A DNA stretch of 64,000 bases from Bacteroidota bacterium. GTDB lineage: Bacteria > Bacteroidota > Bacteroidia > Chitinophagales > Chitinophagaceae. The notes under the pieces are model-generated. The model had not been told where the DNA came from. It searched no databases and saw only the letters and a list, made by a program, of their open reading frames with translations. This document shows positions 7,863-16,543 of the stretch, one piece after another (within the stretch, counting starts at the first letter, position 1; each line of letters opens with the position of its first letter). Made by a program: the position numbers and the translations under genes. Location of the stretch: assembly GCA_023386045.1 (NCBI GenBank), contig JAEWKK010000035.1:1-64000 (forward strand). Reading direction: 5' to 3'.

Positions 7863-8702
7863 ATGATTATGCTAAAGAAACTGATAGCCTGCGGAATTAT
7901 GAGCTTCGCCTTATTTACTGCTGATGCACAACAATTAAAAATACCTCAACCCAGTCCTACTCAAACCATCAAACAGGATTTTGGAATTGGCAGTATTGAA
8001 TTGAATTACTCCCGCCCCAGCATGAAGGGCCGCAAGATTTTTGGCGACCTGGTACCTTTCGGAAATGTTTGGCGTACTGGTGCCAACAATGCCACCATCC
8101 TGAATTTTACAGATAGCGTTACCATCGGTGGAACAAAGATCGCCCCGGGCAAGTATGGATTACTGAGCATTCCTAACAAAGACCAGTGGACGCTAATCAT
8201 CACTAGTCAGTTGAACGTTACCAGTCCTGCAGGTTACAAGCAGGAAAGTGATGTGGTTAGAGTGAATGTAAAGCCGGTTACAACAAAGGAAACCCAGGAA
8301 ACATTTACCATGCAGTTTGCCAATATAAAACCCACCAGCACAGACCTTGAGATCAGTTGGGAGAATACAAAAGTTACACTGCCAATTAGCACCGAGGTTG
8401 ATAAAAAGGTAATGGCGGATATCAACAACGCCATGAAGGATAACCGTCCTTATTTCCAGGCTGGCATGTATTATCTTGACAATGGCAAAGATCTCAACCA
8501 GGCAATCAACTGGTTTGATAAAGCTTTTGAACAAAATCCAAATGCCTTCTGGGTGCTTCACCAAAAAGCCAATGCTTTGGCCAAATTGGGTAAAAAGCAG
8601 GAAGCAAAGGCAGCAGCACAAAAATCAATGGATATAGCCAAAGAAGCTGAAAACGATGATTATGTGAAGCTGAATGAGAAATTGATCGCCTCCCTGAAAT
8701 AA
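7863..8702 (+). CDS. DUF2911 domain protein with TPR-like tail
   Basis: The protein has 279 residues from the ATG at 7863. It has a Sec signal peptide ending near TADAQQ, then a DUF2911 domain (about 25-165) with typical stretches SIELNYSRPSMKGRKIFG, VWRTGANNAT and APGKYGLLSIPN. The remainder is helical and contains a TPR-like repeat (NQAINWFDKAFEQNPNAFWVLHQKANALAKLG). DUF2911 proteins are common secreted or periplasmic proteins of Bacteroidota with no established function. An in-frame upstream ATG at 7839 lies before a TTATATTCGC promoter-like box (about 7841-7850), so the later start is preferred; ATG 7869 is also possible. Confidence 0.88.
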   Translation: MIMLKKLIACGIMSFALFTADAQQLKIPQPSPTQTIKQDFGIGSIELNYSRPSMKGRKIFGDLVPFGNVWRTGANNATILNFTDSVTIGGTKIAPGKYGLLSIPNKDQWTLIITSQLNVTSPAGYKQESDVVRVNVKPVTTKETQETFTMQFANIKPTSTDLEISWENTKVTLPISTEVDKKVMADINNAMKDNRPYFQAGMYYLDNGKDLNQAINWFDKAFEQNPNAFWVLHQKANALAKLGKKQEAKAAAQKSMDIAKEAENDDYVKLNEKLIASLK

Positions 8703-8723
8703 AACTTATTCATCCTGATAAAA

Positions 8724-8749
8724 AACCTGCCCCCGGGCAGGTTTTTTTT
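8724..8749. terminator. Bidirectional intrinsic terminator
   Basis: CCTGCC and GGCAGG pair around a CCCG loop, with an A tract before and eight T after. The symmetrical A/T flanks suit termination of both the DUF2911 gene and the convergent lipoprotein gene. Confidence 0.85.
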
Positions 8750-9173
8750 ATTCCACTCCCCGCACACCCTTCCACATGCTATTATACTTTGTACCCTTTT
8801 CATCTATCTGCCTGATGGCATAGAAACTACTGTCTTTTGATTGATTAAAATCTGTAATGGCATAATCATAGATCGTATCAGGTAAATCATTGCTTGCTTC
8901 CACCATGTCAACCGGTTGTAATTTTCCGTTCTTTCCTGTTCGCTTCAAAATTTCAAATACAGGATTTTTGCTGCCCCGTAAAGCATGCCATGAGATCCTG
9001 ACCCTTGATCCGCTAAGTCTTTGTACCTGAAAATCCATGACGGTAGAAAATTCAGCATTTGAAGCCTTTACTGTTATATCCTGTTTTTTGGCAAAACCAA
9101 TATGTAGTCCTTTTGTAGATACGCAGGAACAGAAAAGACAGATTAGTAAAGGAGAGAGAAGATTTGAACGCAT
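8748..9173 (-). CDS. Small lipoprotein with fibronectin-like fold
   Basis: The 141-residue protein has a lipobox LFCSC and is predicted to be lipid-anchored. The mature part (FQVQRLSGSRVRISWHALRG, then PVFEILKRTGKNGKLQPVD, then SSFYAIRQIDEKGTKYNS) matches the strand pattern that precedes T9SS tails in secreted Bacteroidota proteins. There, a short beta-sandwich reads as 'works as ... the individual item ... error and correction'. The same pattern occurs in the larger T9SS protein at 51369. No enzyme motif is seen and the function is unknown. Confidence 0.75.
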   Translation of the reverse strand: MRSNLLSPLLICLFCSCVSTKGLHIGFAKKQDITVKASNAEFSTVMDFQVQRLSGSRVRISWHALRGSKNPVFEILKRTGKNGKLQPVDMVEASNDLPDTIYDYAITDFNQSKDSSFYAIRQIDEKGTKYNSMWKGVRGVE

Positions 9174-9275
9174 AAAGTCTTATTTAAAAAATGAAGACTC
9201 ATGTGCTTAAAGGTTTCAGATGAATTGGATGAAACTAAAGTTATGGCAAGTTCAAAAAAATTAAAAACCACTCAT

Positions 9276-10994
9276 CTAAGAATCCTGCCTTTTAAGAAAG
9301 AGCTGTAGTAATAACGCAAGCATCACTACACCAAGGGCACCAATAGCATTCAGCCAGAGGAAGCTTACGTCGGGAAGCCATGACATGAAGCTGATCTTTT
9401 CATTAAAAAAGAGGATGACGATAAATGCCTCTACTACTAAGGCCGAAATAAATGTGGCATGACCACCGACCTTTTTACAATAAAAAGCAACCAGGAAAAT
9501 ACCAAGTATCACACCATAAAAAAGAGAGCCGAGCACATTCACTGCTTCAATCAGGCTTTGTCCCAATTTGCTGGAAAACTGCGCCACCAGGATAGAGAAC
9601 AACCCCCAGCCCAGTGTATACCATTTGGAAATATGGTATTCATTGATTGGCTTATCCTTTCCAATTATTCTTTGATGAAAATCACAAACGGTGCTTGCGG
9701 CCAGTGAATTCAAGGCAGCAGCGATAGAGCCCCAGGCTGCAAGGAAAATAATAGCAATGAGCAATCCTTTTAATCCTGAAGGCAGGTAGTGTTTAACAAA
9801 TGAAAGAAATACATAGTTGGTATCATTGGTATCCCGCGTACTGGCTTTTGATGCAAGCTTTTTAAAATTTGCTCTGTAGGCTTCAGATTGTTGATTTAAT
9901 AACCTGATGCTGTCGGGAAAGCTGGCATCAGTATAATTATCCGTTGCAGTATATTTTTCAACCAGTGCCTGCTTTTTAAGATTCACTTCATCATAACCCT
10001 GTTTTAAAACCTGGAGTGAATCTTTATAAGAAGATTGCTCCACATCACTGACCAGGGCATCGTTGAAGGAAAGGGGTGCATGATTCAACTGGTAGAAACT
10101 GAAAACAAGAACCCCAATCAACAAAATCAGGAATTGCATTGGCACCTTAACCAGTCCATTCATCAGTAATCCCAAACGGCTTTCCCTATTGTTCTGTGCC
10201 GTTAAATAACGTCCTACCTGCGACTGGTCTGTTCCAAAATATGAAAGTGCGAGAAAGAAGCCACCGATCACACCACTCCATATATTATACCTGTCGTTCC
10301 AGTCAAAGCCGCTTTGCGTCTGTCCCGTGGTGATCACGTTCAATTTTCCTGACTTCCCTCCTACATGAAGGGCATCTATGAAACTAACATTTTCCGGCAG
10401 CAAATGCACCACCATATAACCTGCCAGTGCCATGGCAATAAAGATGACAATGATTTGAAGGGTTTGAGTATAAGCCACTGCACGTGCTCCGCCACTCACA
10501 GTATAGATGATCAGCAAACCACCCATGATGATATTGGTCCAGAAGATATCCCAGCCAAAAAGCGAGGAAAGAATAATGGAAGGCGCGTAAATACTAATTC
10601 CTGTTGACAATCCTCTTTGCAAAAGGAACAAGAAAGAAGTAAAGGTCCTTGTTTTATTATCGAATCTTTTTTCAAGAAATTCATAGGCTGTATAGACCTT
10701 TAGTTTATTGAATAAGGGAACGAAAGTGATACAGATGACAACCATCGCCAGTGGCAAGCCAAAATAATATTGCACGAAACGCATCCCGTCTGAATAGGCC
10801 TGTCCCGGACCAGACAAAAATGTAATGGCACTGGCCTGGGTACCCATGATACTGAGCAAAACAAGCCACCAGGGCATGCTCCTGTTAGATAGAAAATATC
10901 CATCGAGATTTTTAGTTGTACGGCTTTTGTAAAGACCATAGATGATGATCCCTGTAAGTACAACTACAATTACAATCCAGTCAATGGAGGTCAT
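9276..10994 (-). CDS. Sodium:solute symporter (SSS family)
   Basis: The 572-residue protein has about 13 membrane helices and SSS-family hallmarks: an N-terminal DGYFLSNRSMPWWLV, then GTQASAITFLSGPGQAY and the signature region around ALSYFGTDQSQVGRYL. It probably imports an organic solute with sodium at the inner membrane. A long soluble loop of about 75 residues (about 320-395, rich in charged residues) interrupts the second half. The start ATG overlaps the stop of a 38-codon membrane gene (ATGA), and the operon begins with a PIG-L deacetylase. This suggests uptake of a product released by that hydrolase, possibly an amino sugar. The substrate is inferred only from context. Confidence 0.9.
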   Translation of the reverse strand: MTSIDWIVIVVVLTGIIIYGLYKSRTTKNLDGYFLSNRSMPWWLVLLSIMGTQASAITFLSGPGQAYSDGMRFVQYYFGLPLAMVVICITFVPLFNKLKVYTAYEFLEKRFDNKTRTFTSFLFLLQRGLSTGISIYAPSIILSSLFGWDIFWTNIIMGGLLIIYTVSGGARAVAYTQTLQIIVIFIAMALAGYMVVHLLPENVSFIDALHVGGKSGKLNVITTGQTQSGFDWNDRYNIWSGVIGGFFLALSYFGTDQSQVGRYLTAQNNRESRLGLLMNGLVKVPMQFLILLIGVLVFSFYQLNHAPLSFNDALVSDVEQSSYKDSLQVLKQGYDEVNLKKQALVEKYTATDNYTDASFPDSIRLLNQQSEAYRANFKKLASKASTRDTNDTNYVFLSFVKHYLPSGLKGLLIAIIFLAAWGSIAAALNSLAASTVCDFHQRIIGKDKPINEYHISKWYTLGWGLFSILVAQFSSKLGQSLIEAVNVLGSLFYGVILGIFLVAFYCKKVGGHATFISALVVEAFIVILFFNEKISFMSWLPDVSFLWLNAIGALGVVMLALLLQLFLKRQDS

Positions 10995-11107
10995 GAAAAT
11001 GTTTTGGTGAACAGGTAAAAGAAAATGACCAGGAAAATAAGGAACCCTATCACCAGCAAATACCAGTAGGTCCAGGATTTAAAAAAGGGAACTTTATCTT
11101 TTTCCAT
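10991..11107 (-). CDS. Tiny single-span membrane protein (38 aa)
   Basis: The reading frame starts MEKDKVPFFKSW and continues as one long hydrophobic helix ending TKTFS. Its stop codon overlaps the SSS symporter start as ATGA, so the two are translationally coupled. A charged N-terminus followed by one helix is the shape of small accessory subunits of membrane transporters. I infer that it could be a small partner of the symporter. The family is not recognised. The tight coupling and coherent membrane topology support its being real despite the short length. Confidence 0.65.
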   Translation of the reverse strand: MEKDKVPFFKSWTYWYLLVIGFLIFLVIFFYLFTKTFS

Positions 11108-11144
11108 TGTCTTGAATTGAATAACCGTGTGATTCTTTCATCGC

Positions 11145-11306
11145 TTATCTTCTCCTGAGTAGTGTTGAACCCAGAAGCCCCAGCACCAGGCCAATGAGCA
11201 AACCCAGTCTTACATTCCTTAAAAAAATACCAATGATCAAAGCCAGTATGATCACGAGTCCGAATGAAATAAATCCCCGCTTCTGGTCTGGTCTATTCGC
11301 TGCCAT
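11145..11306 (-). CDS. Tiny two-span membrane protein (53 aa)
   Basis: The protein begins MAANRPDQKRGFISFG and has two hydrophobic segments (about 15-29 and 33-48) separated by RNVR, ending LLRRR. Its ATG shares one base with the stop codon of the PIG-L gene (TGATG), and the 38-codon gene and the symporter follow. Coupling on both sides makes it a convincing operon member. The topology is a hairpin with positive ends in the cytoplasm. No family is recognised. Confidence 0.65.
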   Translation of the reverse strand: MAANRPDQKRGFISFGLVIILALIIGIFLRNVRLGLLIGLVLGLLGSTLLRRR

Positions 11307-13771
11307 CAGAATTCCTTTTTTCTGTTCAATGCAATCAGGTTGGCCAGGAGCCTGTAAGCACCCGGAACACCAGCAGGCAATTCCCTGAAAAACACAATCC
11401 CTGTATAGGTAAAATAACCACGTCCATAAGGAGCAATGATCAAGCTGCCATTCTCAGGCTTTTCTCCGGGGTCACTCATGCTTAAAATGGATTGAAAACT
11501 GCTGTCAAATTTTGCAGCATGATAAATGCTTCTCTCCTGAACCCAGCCTTTGAAATCTTCCTGCGTGATCTTGTTTGGGAAATTCAGAACCGGATGTTCA
11601 TGTAGTAAAAAGTTAACAGAAGCATTTTCATCCGTGATCCTTGTGCGGGTGATATCAAAATCATAAGGGCCGATCCTGGCTCGTACAGGACCAATATTGT
11701 TGCTGGTATTGTATTGAACGATCAGGTTACCGCCGTCCTTTACATAGTTCATTAGCTTATCGTAATAATTATTGAGCCATTCATTTGTATTGTAAGCCCG
11801 CACTCCACTGATGATGGCATCAAACTGCTCAAGGTGATTGCGCGACAATTCCTTATCCGTAAGAAGCGTCACTTCATATCCCATAAGATCCAGCGCTTCC
11901 GGAATCTTATCGCCTGCACCAACAATATAACCGATCTTTTTACCAGAAGTTTTGATACCAAACTTTTTGAACCTGATATTCGATTCTTCGAAATATCGAA
12001 TGGCTGGTATGTGATCGTATTCAATGGTATTCATGGCCATGACAGGGCGCTGATTCAAAACATCGTAAAAGCCAGTTGAAAGGTCATATTCCTGGATCGT
12101 ACCGTTTTTTTTCAGGTTCCTGGTCAAACTGGCAACTGTAATGGAATCCTGTTTTGTTATCACCTGGTTTTTTGATAATACCATGGAATCCGTTCCTGCT
12201 TTATCCAGTTCGCGACTGATGATGATCTTGTTGTTGTTTTTGAAAGATGTAAAGCTTTTTTCGTAGGATGTTGATCCGATGTTGATTTCAGGTGACAAAT
12301 GCAATGAGTAGGGCGGCACTACAATGAATGGCTGGTATACCTCTCCTTTCACCGGATCATTATAACGATAACGTACGTTTCTCCTGATCCTGAAATTTTC
12401 ACCTTCGATCTTCATATCAAAAAGTGCAGTAAATGCCGGACTTATATCAGGCTGCCCAATCAGTTGCTGATCTTCCACATTATAATAACCTTCCTTCATT
12501 TCATGCTCCAGCCAATAAGGTTGTGTGATGTTTTTTGATGAAGGAACATAAACTGTAATAGGCAGGCTGAAATTTGTGTTCTTTTCCAGCTTCCTTGTAA
12601 ATATTGTATCAAATTTCTCAAGACTCAATCCCTGGAAAATCATATCGGCTCCCAGGCGGTTGTTGAGTGTAAAATTCATTCTCACCGAATCCGTTTGCGC
12701 AACATAAGGAACCGCTGTTGTGGCATCAGCAAAAAGTCCGCTGCAGGCTACAATCAGTTGTGATACCTCAGAGAGTTTTTTGTTTTTCCATTCTGATCCT
12801 GGCAATGCCCTGATGCTTCTGTACAAATGCACCAGTCCTTTCACTGAATATTCAGGGTGAAGAAAATCAAAATTTTTTGCGATGCTGTCAACAAGTTTTG
12901 TAATGGCGGAAGCATTTACTTTCTTCCAATCCGTTTCCACATCTTCAAAAAGATCCTGCTGTGCCTCTTTGCCACCTGTAGGTCTGAACCATTCAAAAGC
13001 CTCACCCCTGCTTCCCGATGATCCAAAGCCCTGGCTTTTGTGCTGGCTTCTGCTTTCAGCCGCAATCTCTCCGTAACTTTTGCCTAATACAGGATTATAT
13101 CCCCCTACATCCAACTTCATGGCACCAGCGGGTGGTGTGGCATTATTAAAATTGAAACCGTTCCAAACAATTCTTTTCGGCTGCCAGGTACTTACATATT
13201 TTAATTGCTCGGGAAAACGTTTTGGATCAGCAGCCGCAGTAAAGGCTTCATTGGCAAGAATGGCCGATGCAGTATGGTGTCCATGACCTCCTTCACCGGT
13301 TGTAGGAAACCGCGTGATGATCACATCCGGCTGAAACTTCCTGATCACCCAGACCACGTCTGACAATATTTTTTCCCTGTCCCATTTAGTGAAAGTTTCT
13401 TCCGGTGTTTTGGAATAGCCGAAATCAAATGCTCTTGTAAAAAATTGTTCTCCTCCATCTATCCTTCTTGCAGAGAGCAATTCCTGAGTGCGAATCAAAC
13501 CCAGTTCAATGCCCTGTTCATTGCCAATGAGGTTTTGCCCACCATCACCTCTTGTTAGAGATAAATAGCCGGTACGATACAGTCGCTCTTTGGAAAAATA
13601 AGTAATGAGCCTTGTATTCTCATCATCGGGATGGGCAGCTATATAAAGTACAGAGCCTAAAACATTCAGTTTTTTTAATCCCAGGTAAATGTCTGCGGAA
13701 GTGGTGTAATTCTGCGCCTGTACAGATGCAAACCAAAGGCAACAGAAAACAAGCAGGTTAAATTTTTTCAT
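11306..13771 (-). CDS. PIG-L family deacetylase with C-terminal GATase-like domain
   Basis: The 821-residue secreted protein has a Sec signal (about 1-19) and a PIG-L/LmbE domain (about 40-230) with the metal motif AHPDDE (46-51), the SLTRGDGGQN loop and the GHGHH metal-binding His pair. Family members remove N-acetyl groups from sugars such as N-acetylglucosamine derivatives. A long beta-rich middle follows, then a domain at about 610-760 (KKIGYIVGAGDKIPEALDLMGYEV, FDAIISGVRAYN, KDGGNLIVQYNTS). That domain resembles the class I glutamine-amidotransferase-like fold without an obvious catalytic Cys. The operon continues with two tiny membrane genes and a symporter. The exact substrate is unknown. 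Confidence 0.88.
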   Translation of the reverse strand: MKKFNLLVFCCLWFASVQAQNYTTSADIYLGLKKLNVLGSVLYIAAHPDDENTRLITYFSKERLYRTGYLSLTRGDGGQNLIGNEQGIELGLIRTQELLSARRIDGGEQFFTRAFDFGYSKTPEETFTKWDREKILSDVVWVIRKFQPDVIITRFPTTGEGGHGHHTASAILANEAFTAAADPKRFPEQLKYVSTWQPKRIVWNGFNFNNATPPAGAMKLDVGGYNPVLGKSYGEIAAESRSQHKSQGFGSSGSRGEAFEWFRPTGGKEAQQDLFEDVETDWKKVNASAITKLVDSIAKNFDFLHPEYSVKGLVHLYRSIRALPGSEWKNKKLSEVSQLIVACSGLFADATTAVPYVAQTDSVRMNFTLNNRLGADMIFQGLSLEKFDTIFTRKLEKNTNFSLPITVYVPSSKNITQPYWLEHEMKEGYYNVEDQQLIGQPDISPAFTALFDMKIEGENFRIRRNVRYRYNDPVKGEVYQPFIVVPPYSLHLSPEINIGSTSYEKSFTSFKNNNKIIISRELDKAGTDSMVLSKNQVITKQDSITVASLTRNLKKNGTIQEYDLSTGFYDVLNQRPVMAMNTIEYDHIPAIRYFEESNIRFKKFGIKTSGKKIGYIVGAGDKIPEALDLMGYEVTLLTDKELSRNHLEQFDAIISGVRAYNTNEWLNNYYDKLMNYVKDGGNLIVQYNTSNNIGPVRARIGPYDFDITRTRITDENASVNFLLHEHPVLNFPNKITQEDFKGWVQERSIYHAAKFDSSFQSILSMSDPGEKPENGSLIIAPYGRGYFTYTGIVFFRELPAGVPGAYRLLANLIALNRKKEF

Positions 13772-13801
13772 GTGTTTCGAAAGAACAAATAAAATAAAAA
13801 T

Positions 13802-13819
13802 GGTGAATCAGGCTTCACC
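13802..13819 (-). terminator. Intrinsic terminator after the M14 peptidase gene
   Basis: GGTGAA and TTCACC form a 6-bp stem with a 6-nt loop. Read on the minus strand it is followed by a T-rich run just before the PIG-L start. It may attenuate rather than fully separate the two genes. Confidence 0.55.
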
Positions 13820-13841
13820 CTCTGTCATAATTATTAAAATT

Positions 13842-16352
13842 TTATTGACCTACGAGGAATACTGCGTTGGCGAACATGATTTTTCCGGCTTCCCAAAAGC
13901 TTCGGAACAATACATCATCAGCAAGATAAGTTACGGTTCCACTACCCATATCCTGCACTCCAAAGAGCAGACCATCCTGCAAATGCTGCTGCAGTCTTGA
14001 TCCCACAAAGCCAGCCACCTGTTTTTCTTTTTTCAGTACACCCACATTCCATCCATCCTTCATGAACTCGTAAATCCTGTCATCACTTTTCAGAGTGTAG
14101 TAGTAACTGGGGAAACCAAAAGCCAGCGGATGCGTGTTGTCCAATTCCACCCTGAATATGGATCCCGGAGTTGCATTAGGAATAAATTCTCTTTCGCGGT
14201 TCTCATATTTCTTCAGTGCAGCATAGGTTTCACTGGAATCTGTTTCTTCATTCTTCTTGCTGCGAAGGCTCCAGTCCTGCCTGGACAATTGCGCCACCGC
14301 ATTTTCCATGGCGATCAGGTTGCCTCCTGCACTCACCCAGTTCTTCAACTGGTCAACCATGTTCTTATCATTCAGGAAACTATAGTTGCCATTGGGCATG
14401 ATGATCACATCATAACGATCCCAGTTAAGCGAATTTGCATCTGATAAATTGACGAGTGTTACCGGGTAATTGATCACCTGTTCGAAATAATGCCATACTT
14501 CACCTGCGGCTGTAGAACTAACACCTTCACCAGTAAACATGGCAACCCTTCTTTTATTAAGACTATGTACTTTATTGCTTCCGAAATCGGGTCCCTTGTC
14601 CACAAATCCTGATTGCACCGGATAAAGCTGCACCTGTTCCTTATCCGCCAATTCCCTAACGGTTTGCCAGAGATTGTTCACGTACTGGTTACTGGTCTTT
14701 ACAATGATCACCGATCCTCTTTCAAAACTCCTTCCGCCCGATTCAAAAGCATCTTCACTGAATCGAAGTCGAATACCTTTGTTGAGTAATTGTCCAACCA
14801 GCCTTACTGTATTCATTCCATTCCATCTCACTACATAACCATAAACATTTTCATTGGCATTTTTGATGGGCACCGGCAATGGCAGGGAGCCGGTGATGTT
14901 CATCTTTTGTGCTGATGCATAGGCCTTGATACCATAAGCATAAGGAAGCGACCAGGCTGTGATATCATAAGTAAAAGAATCGGCCAGAACTGCTTTGGGT
15001 TCAAATAAAACTTTGACCAGTGCGCCCTTAGGCTGCGTGGTTGGAACTACAATATCATTCGCTGAAAAATTAAATGATTCTTCTTTCCCCGTTTCGAAAT
15101 TATATCCCTTCAAGGCCTTTTGATCCGCAGGCTTTGATGAACCATAAAGTATCCCGTTTCTGTCAAGAAGTTGCAGGAGGCTTTGAATGCGTTCCGCATT
15201 AGCAGGATCATTTTTGATGATATAGGTTTTATAATTGCCTGCACCATTACTGTTTGCATCTTTAAAGTAAGCGGCAAATTCAGAAACTAGCTTCGTAGCG
15301 TTTTTGGAAGCAGTTTCTATGGTACTCAATGAAGTGGTGAAATGATGCAGCGCCCTGTCGGCCAGGGTCAAGGTATCGCCGCCTTCCTCCATTTGCACAC
15401 CAAGACCTGCCATCCCGTGGCCAGCCTGTTCATAGGTCATGCCAATGGAACCATTGTAGATCGGGTAGGTATCGCCGTAAGAAGGATAAAATAAATCGAA
15501 ATACTGCTTGGTAAAATAGAGCCAGCCCTGCTCATCGAAATAGCGTGCATGATTGCGGCCAATCGTATTTTGAAATTCACGTTGCCATTTGGTGATTACT
15601 TCATGATAGGGTTCTGCAGCAGGAGCAAAATAATAAGGTGCATCAGGATACTGCTCATGAAAGTCCACATGCACTTGTGGCATCCATTGATTATATAATC
15701 TGATTCTTTGCTGCGATTCAACCTGTGTTTGCCAGGCCCAGTCACGATTAAGGTCAAAATTATAATGATTGCTTCTGCCACCGGGCCAGGGTTCGTGGTG
15801 TTCCCTTGCATCAGTGGATGCATTGTAATTTTTACCAACTATGGAATGATACCAGTTTACATATCGGTCTCTTCCATCCGGATTCAGGCAGGGATCAATC
15901 ATGACCACTGTATTTTGAAGCCAGGCTTTTGTATTTGTATTTTTTGGATCTGCCAGTGCATATAAGGTGAGCATGGCAGCTTCGGAAGAGGAAGCTTCAT
16001 TACCATGAACATTATAGCTTAACCATACGATGGCAGGCTGACTGGAATTTCCCTGTCCTGATTTTGTCAGATTGATATTGGAAGCACGGATATTCTCCAG
16101 GCCGGAAATGTTTGCGGCGGATGAAACCCAGGTCATGAGCAGGGGGCGTCCTTCGTTGGTTTGTCCGTATTCTTCCAGTTTTACCATGGAAGGTATGGAT
16201 GCAGCTGCATGCCTGAAATAATCAACAATTTTCCAGTGTGGAGTAAACCTTGTGCCGATCTTATAGCCAAGAAATTCTTCCGGTGATTTCAGCTGGGCTT
16301 CCATTTGTCCGGCCAAAAAGATCCATAAAAACAGAAATAAGAGTTTGCGCAT
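13842..16352 (-). CDS. M14 family zinc carboxypeptidase with C-terminal GATase-like domain
   Basis: The 836-residue secreted protein starts with a signal peptide ending near GQMEAQ. The M14 domain spans about 35-330. The zinc ligands H and E sit in VHGNEASSSEAAM and the later His in the VHVDFHEQYPDAPYYF region. NPDGRDRYVNWY is the substrate-binding loop, and the EQAGHGMAGLGVQMEEG stretch near residue 310 would place the catalytic Glu. The C-terminal part contains a segment (RRVAMFTGEGVSS, YDVIIMPNGNYSF, VSAGGNLIAMENA) like class I GATase-like folds, as in the neighbouring PIG-L protein. It would trim peptides or peptidoglycan-like chains outside the cytoplasm. The substrate is not shown. Confidence 0.88.
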   Translation of the reverse strand: MRKLLFLFLWIFLAGQMEAQLKSPEEFLGYKIGTRFTPHWKIVDYFRHAAASIPSMVKLEEYGQTNEGRPLLMTWVSSAANISGLENIRASNINLTKSGQGNSSQPAIVWLSYNVHGNEASSSEAAMLTLYALADPKNTNTKAWLQNTVVMIDPCLNPDGRDRYVNWYHSIVGKNYNASTDAREHHEPWPGGRSNHYNFDLNRDWAWQTQVESQQRIRLYNQWMPQVHVDFHEQYPDAPYYFAPAAEPYHEVITKWQREFQNTIGRNHARYFDEQGWLYFTKQYFDLFYPSYGDTYPIYNGSIGMTYEQAGHGMAGLGVQMEEGGDTLTLADRALHHFTTSLSTIETASKNATKLVSEFAAYFKDANSNGAGNYKTYIIKNDPANAERIQSLLQLLDRNGILYGSSKPADQKALKGYNFETGKEESFNFSANDIVVPTTQPKGALVKVLFEPKAVLADSFTYDITAWSLPYAYGIKAYASAQKMNITGSLPLPVPIKNANENVYGYVVRWNGMNTVRLVGQLLNKGIRLRFSEDAFESGGRSFERGSVIIVKTSNQYVNNLWQTVRELADKEQVQLYPVQSGFVDKGPDFGSNKVHSLNKRRVAMFTGEGVSSTAAGEVWHYFEQVINYPVTLVNLSDANSLNWDRYDVIIMPNGNYSFLNDKNMVDQLKNWVSAGGNLIAMENAVAQLSRQDWSLRSKKNEETDSSETYAALKKYENREREFIPNATPGSIFRVELDNTHPLAFGFPSYYYTLKSDDRIYEFMKDGWNVGVLKKEKQVAGFVGSRLQQHLQDGLLFGVQDMGSGTVTYLADDVLFRSFWEAGKIMFANAVFLVGQ

Positions 16353-16409
16353 GTTAAGCCATTAATTCAGCAATATTAAAAACGAAAATCCAATGCAGCA
16401 CCAAACAAA

Positions 16410-16431
16410 GGTCCCGCATTGCTGCGGGACC
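16410..16431. repeat. Perfect 9-bp hairpin in the divergent M14/ggt intergenic region
   Basis: GGTCCCGCA and TGCGGGACC pair perfectly around TTGC. No T tract follows on either strand, and it lies between two divergent genes, so a terminator is unlikely. It may be a REP-like repeat or a regulatory site. Confidence 0.6.
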
Positions 16432-16543
16432 ACTGCTATCGCACAGTTTAGGTAGAAAGAAGACAGCAGTAAAAACTTTGTTTTTTAAAGATAAGCAATT
16501 CATGGATGCAGAGTCTTTGTAACTTCCGATCCAATTTTTTCAT

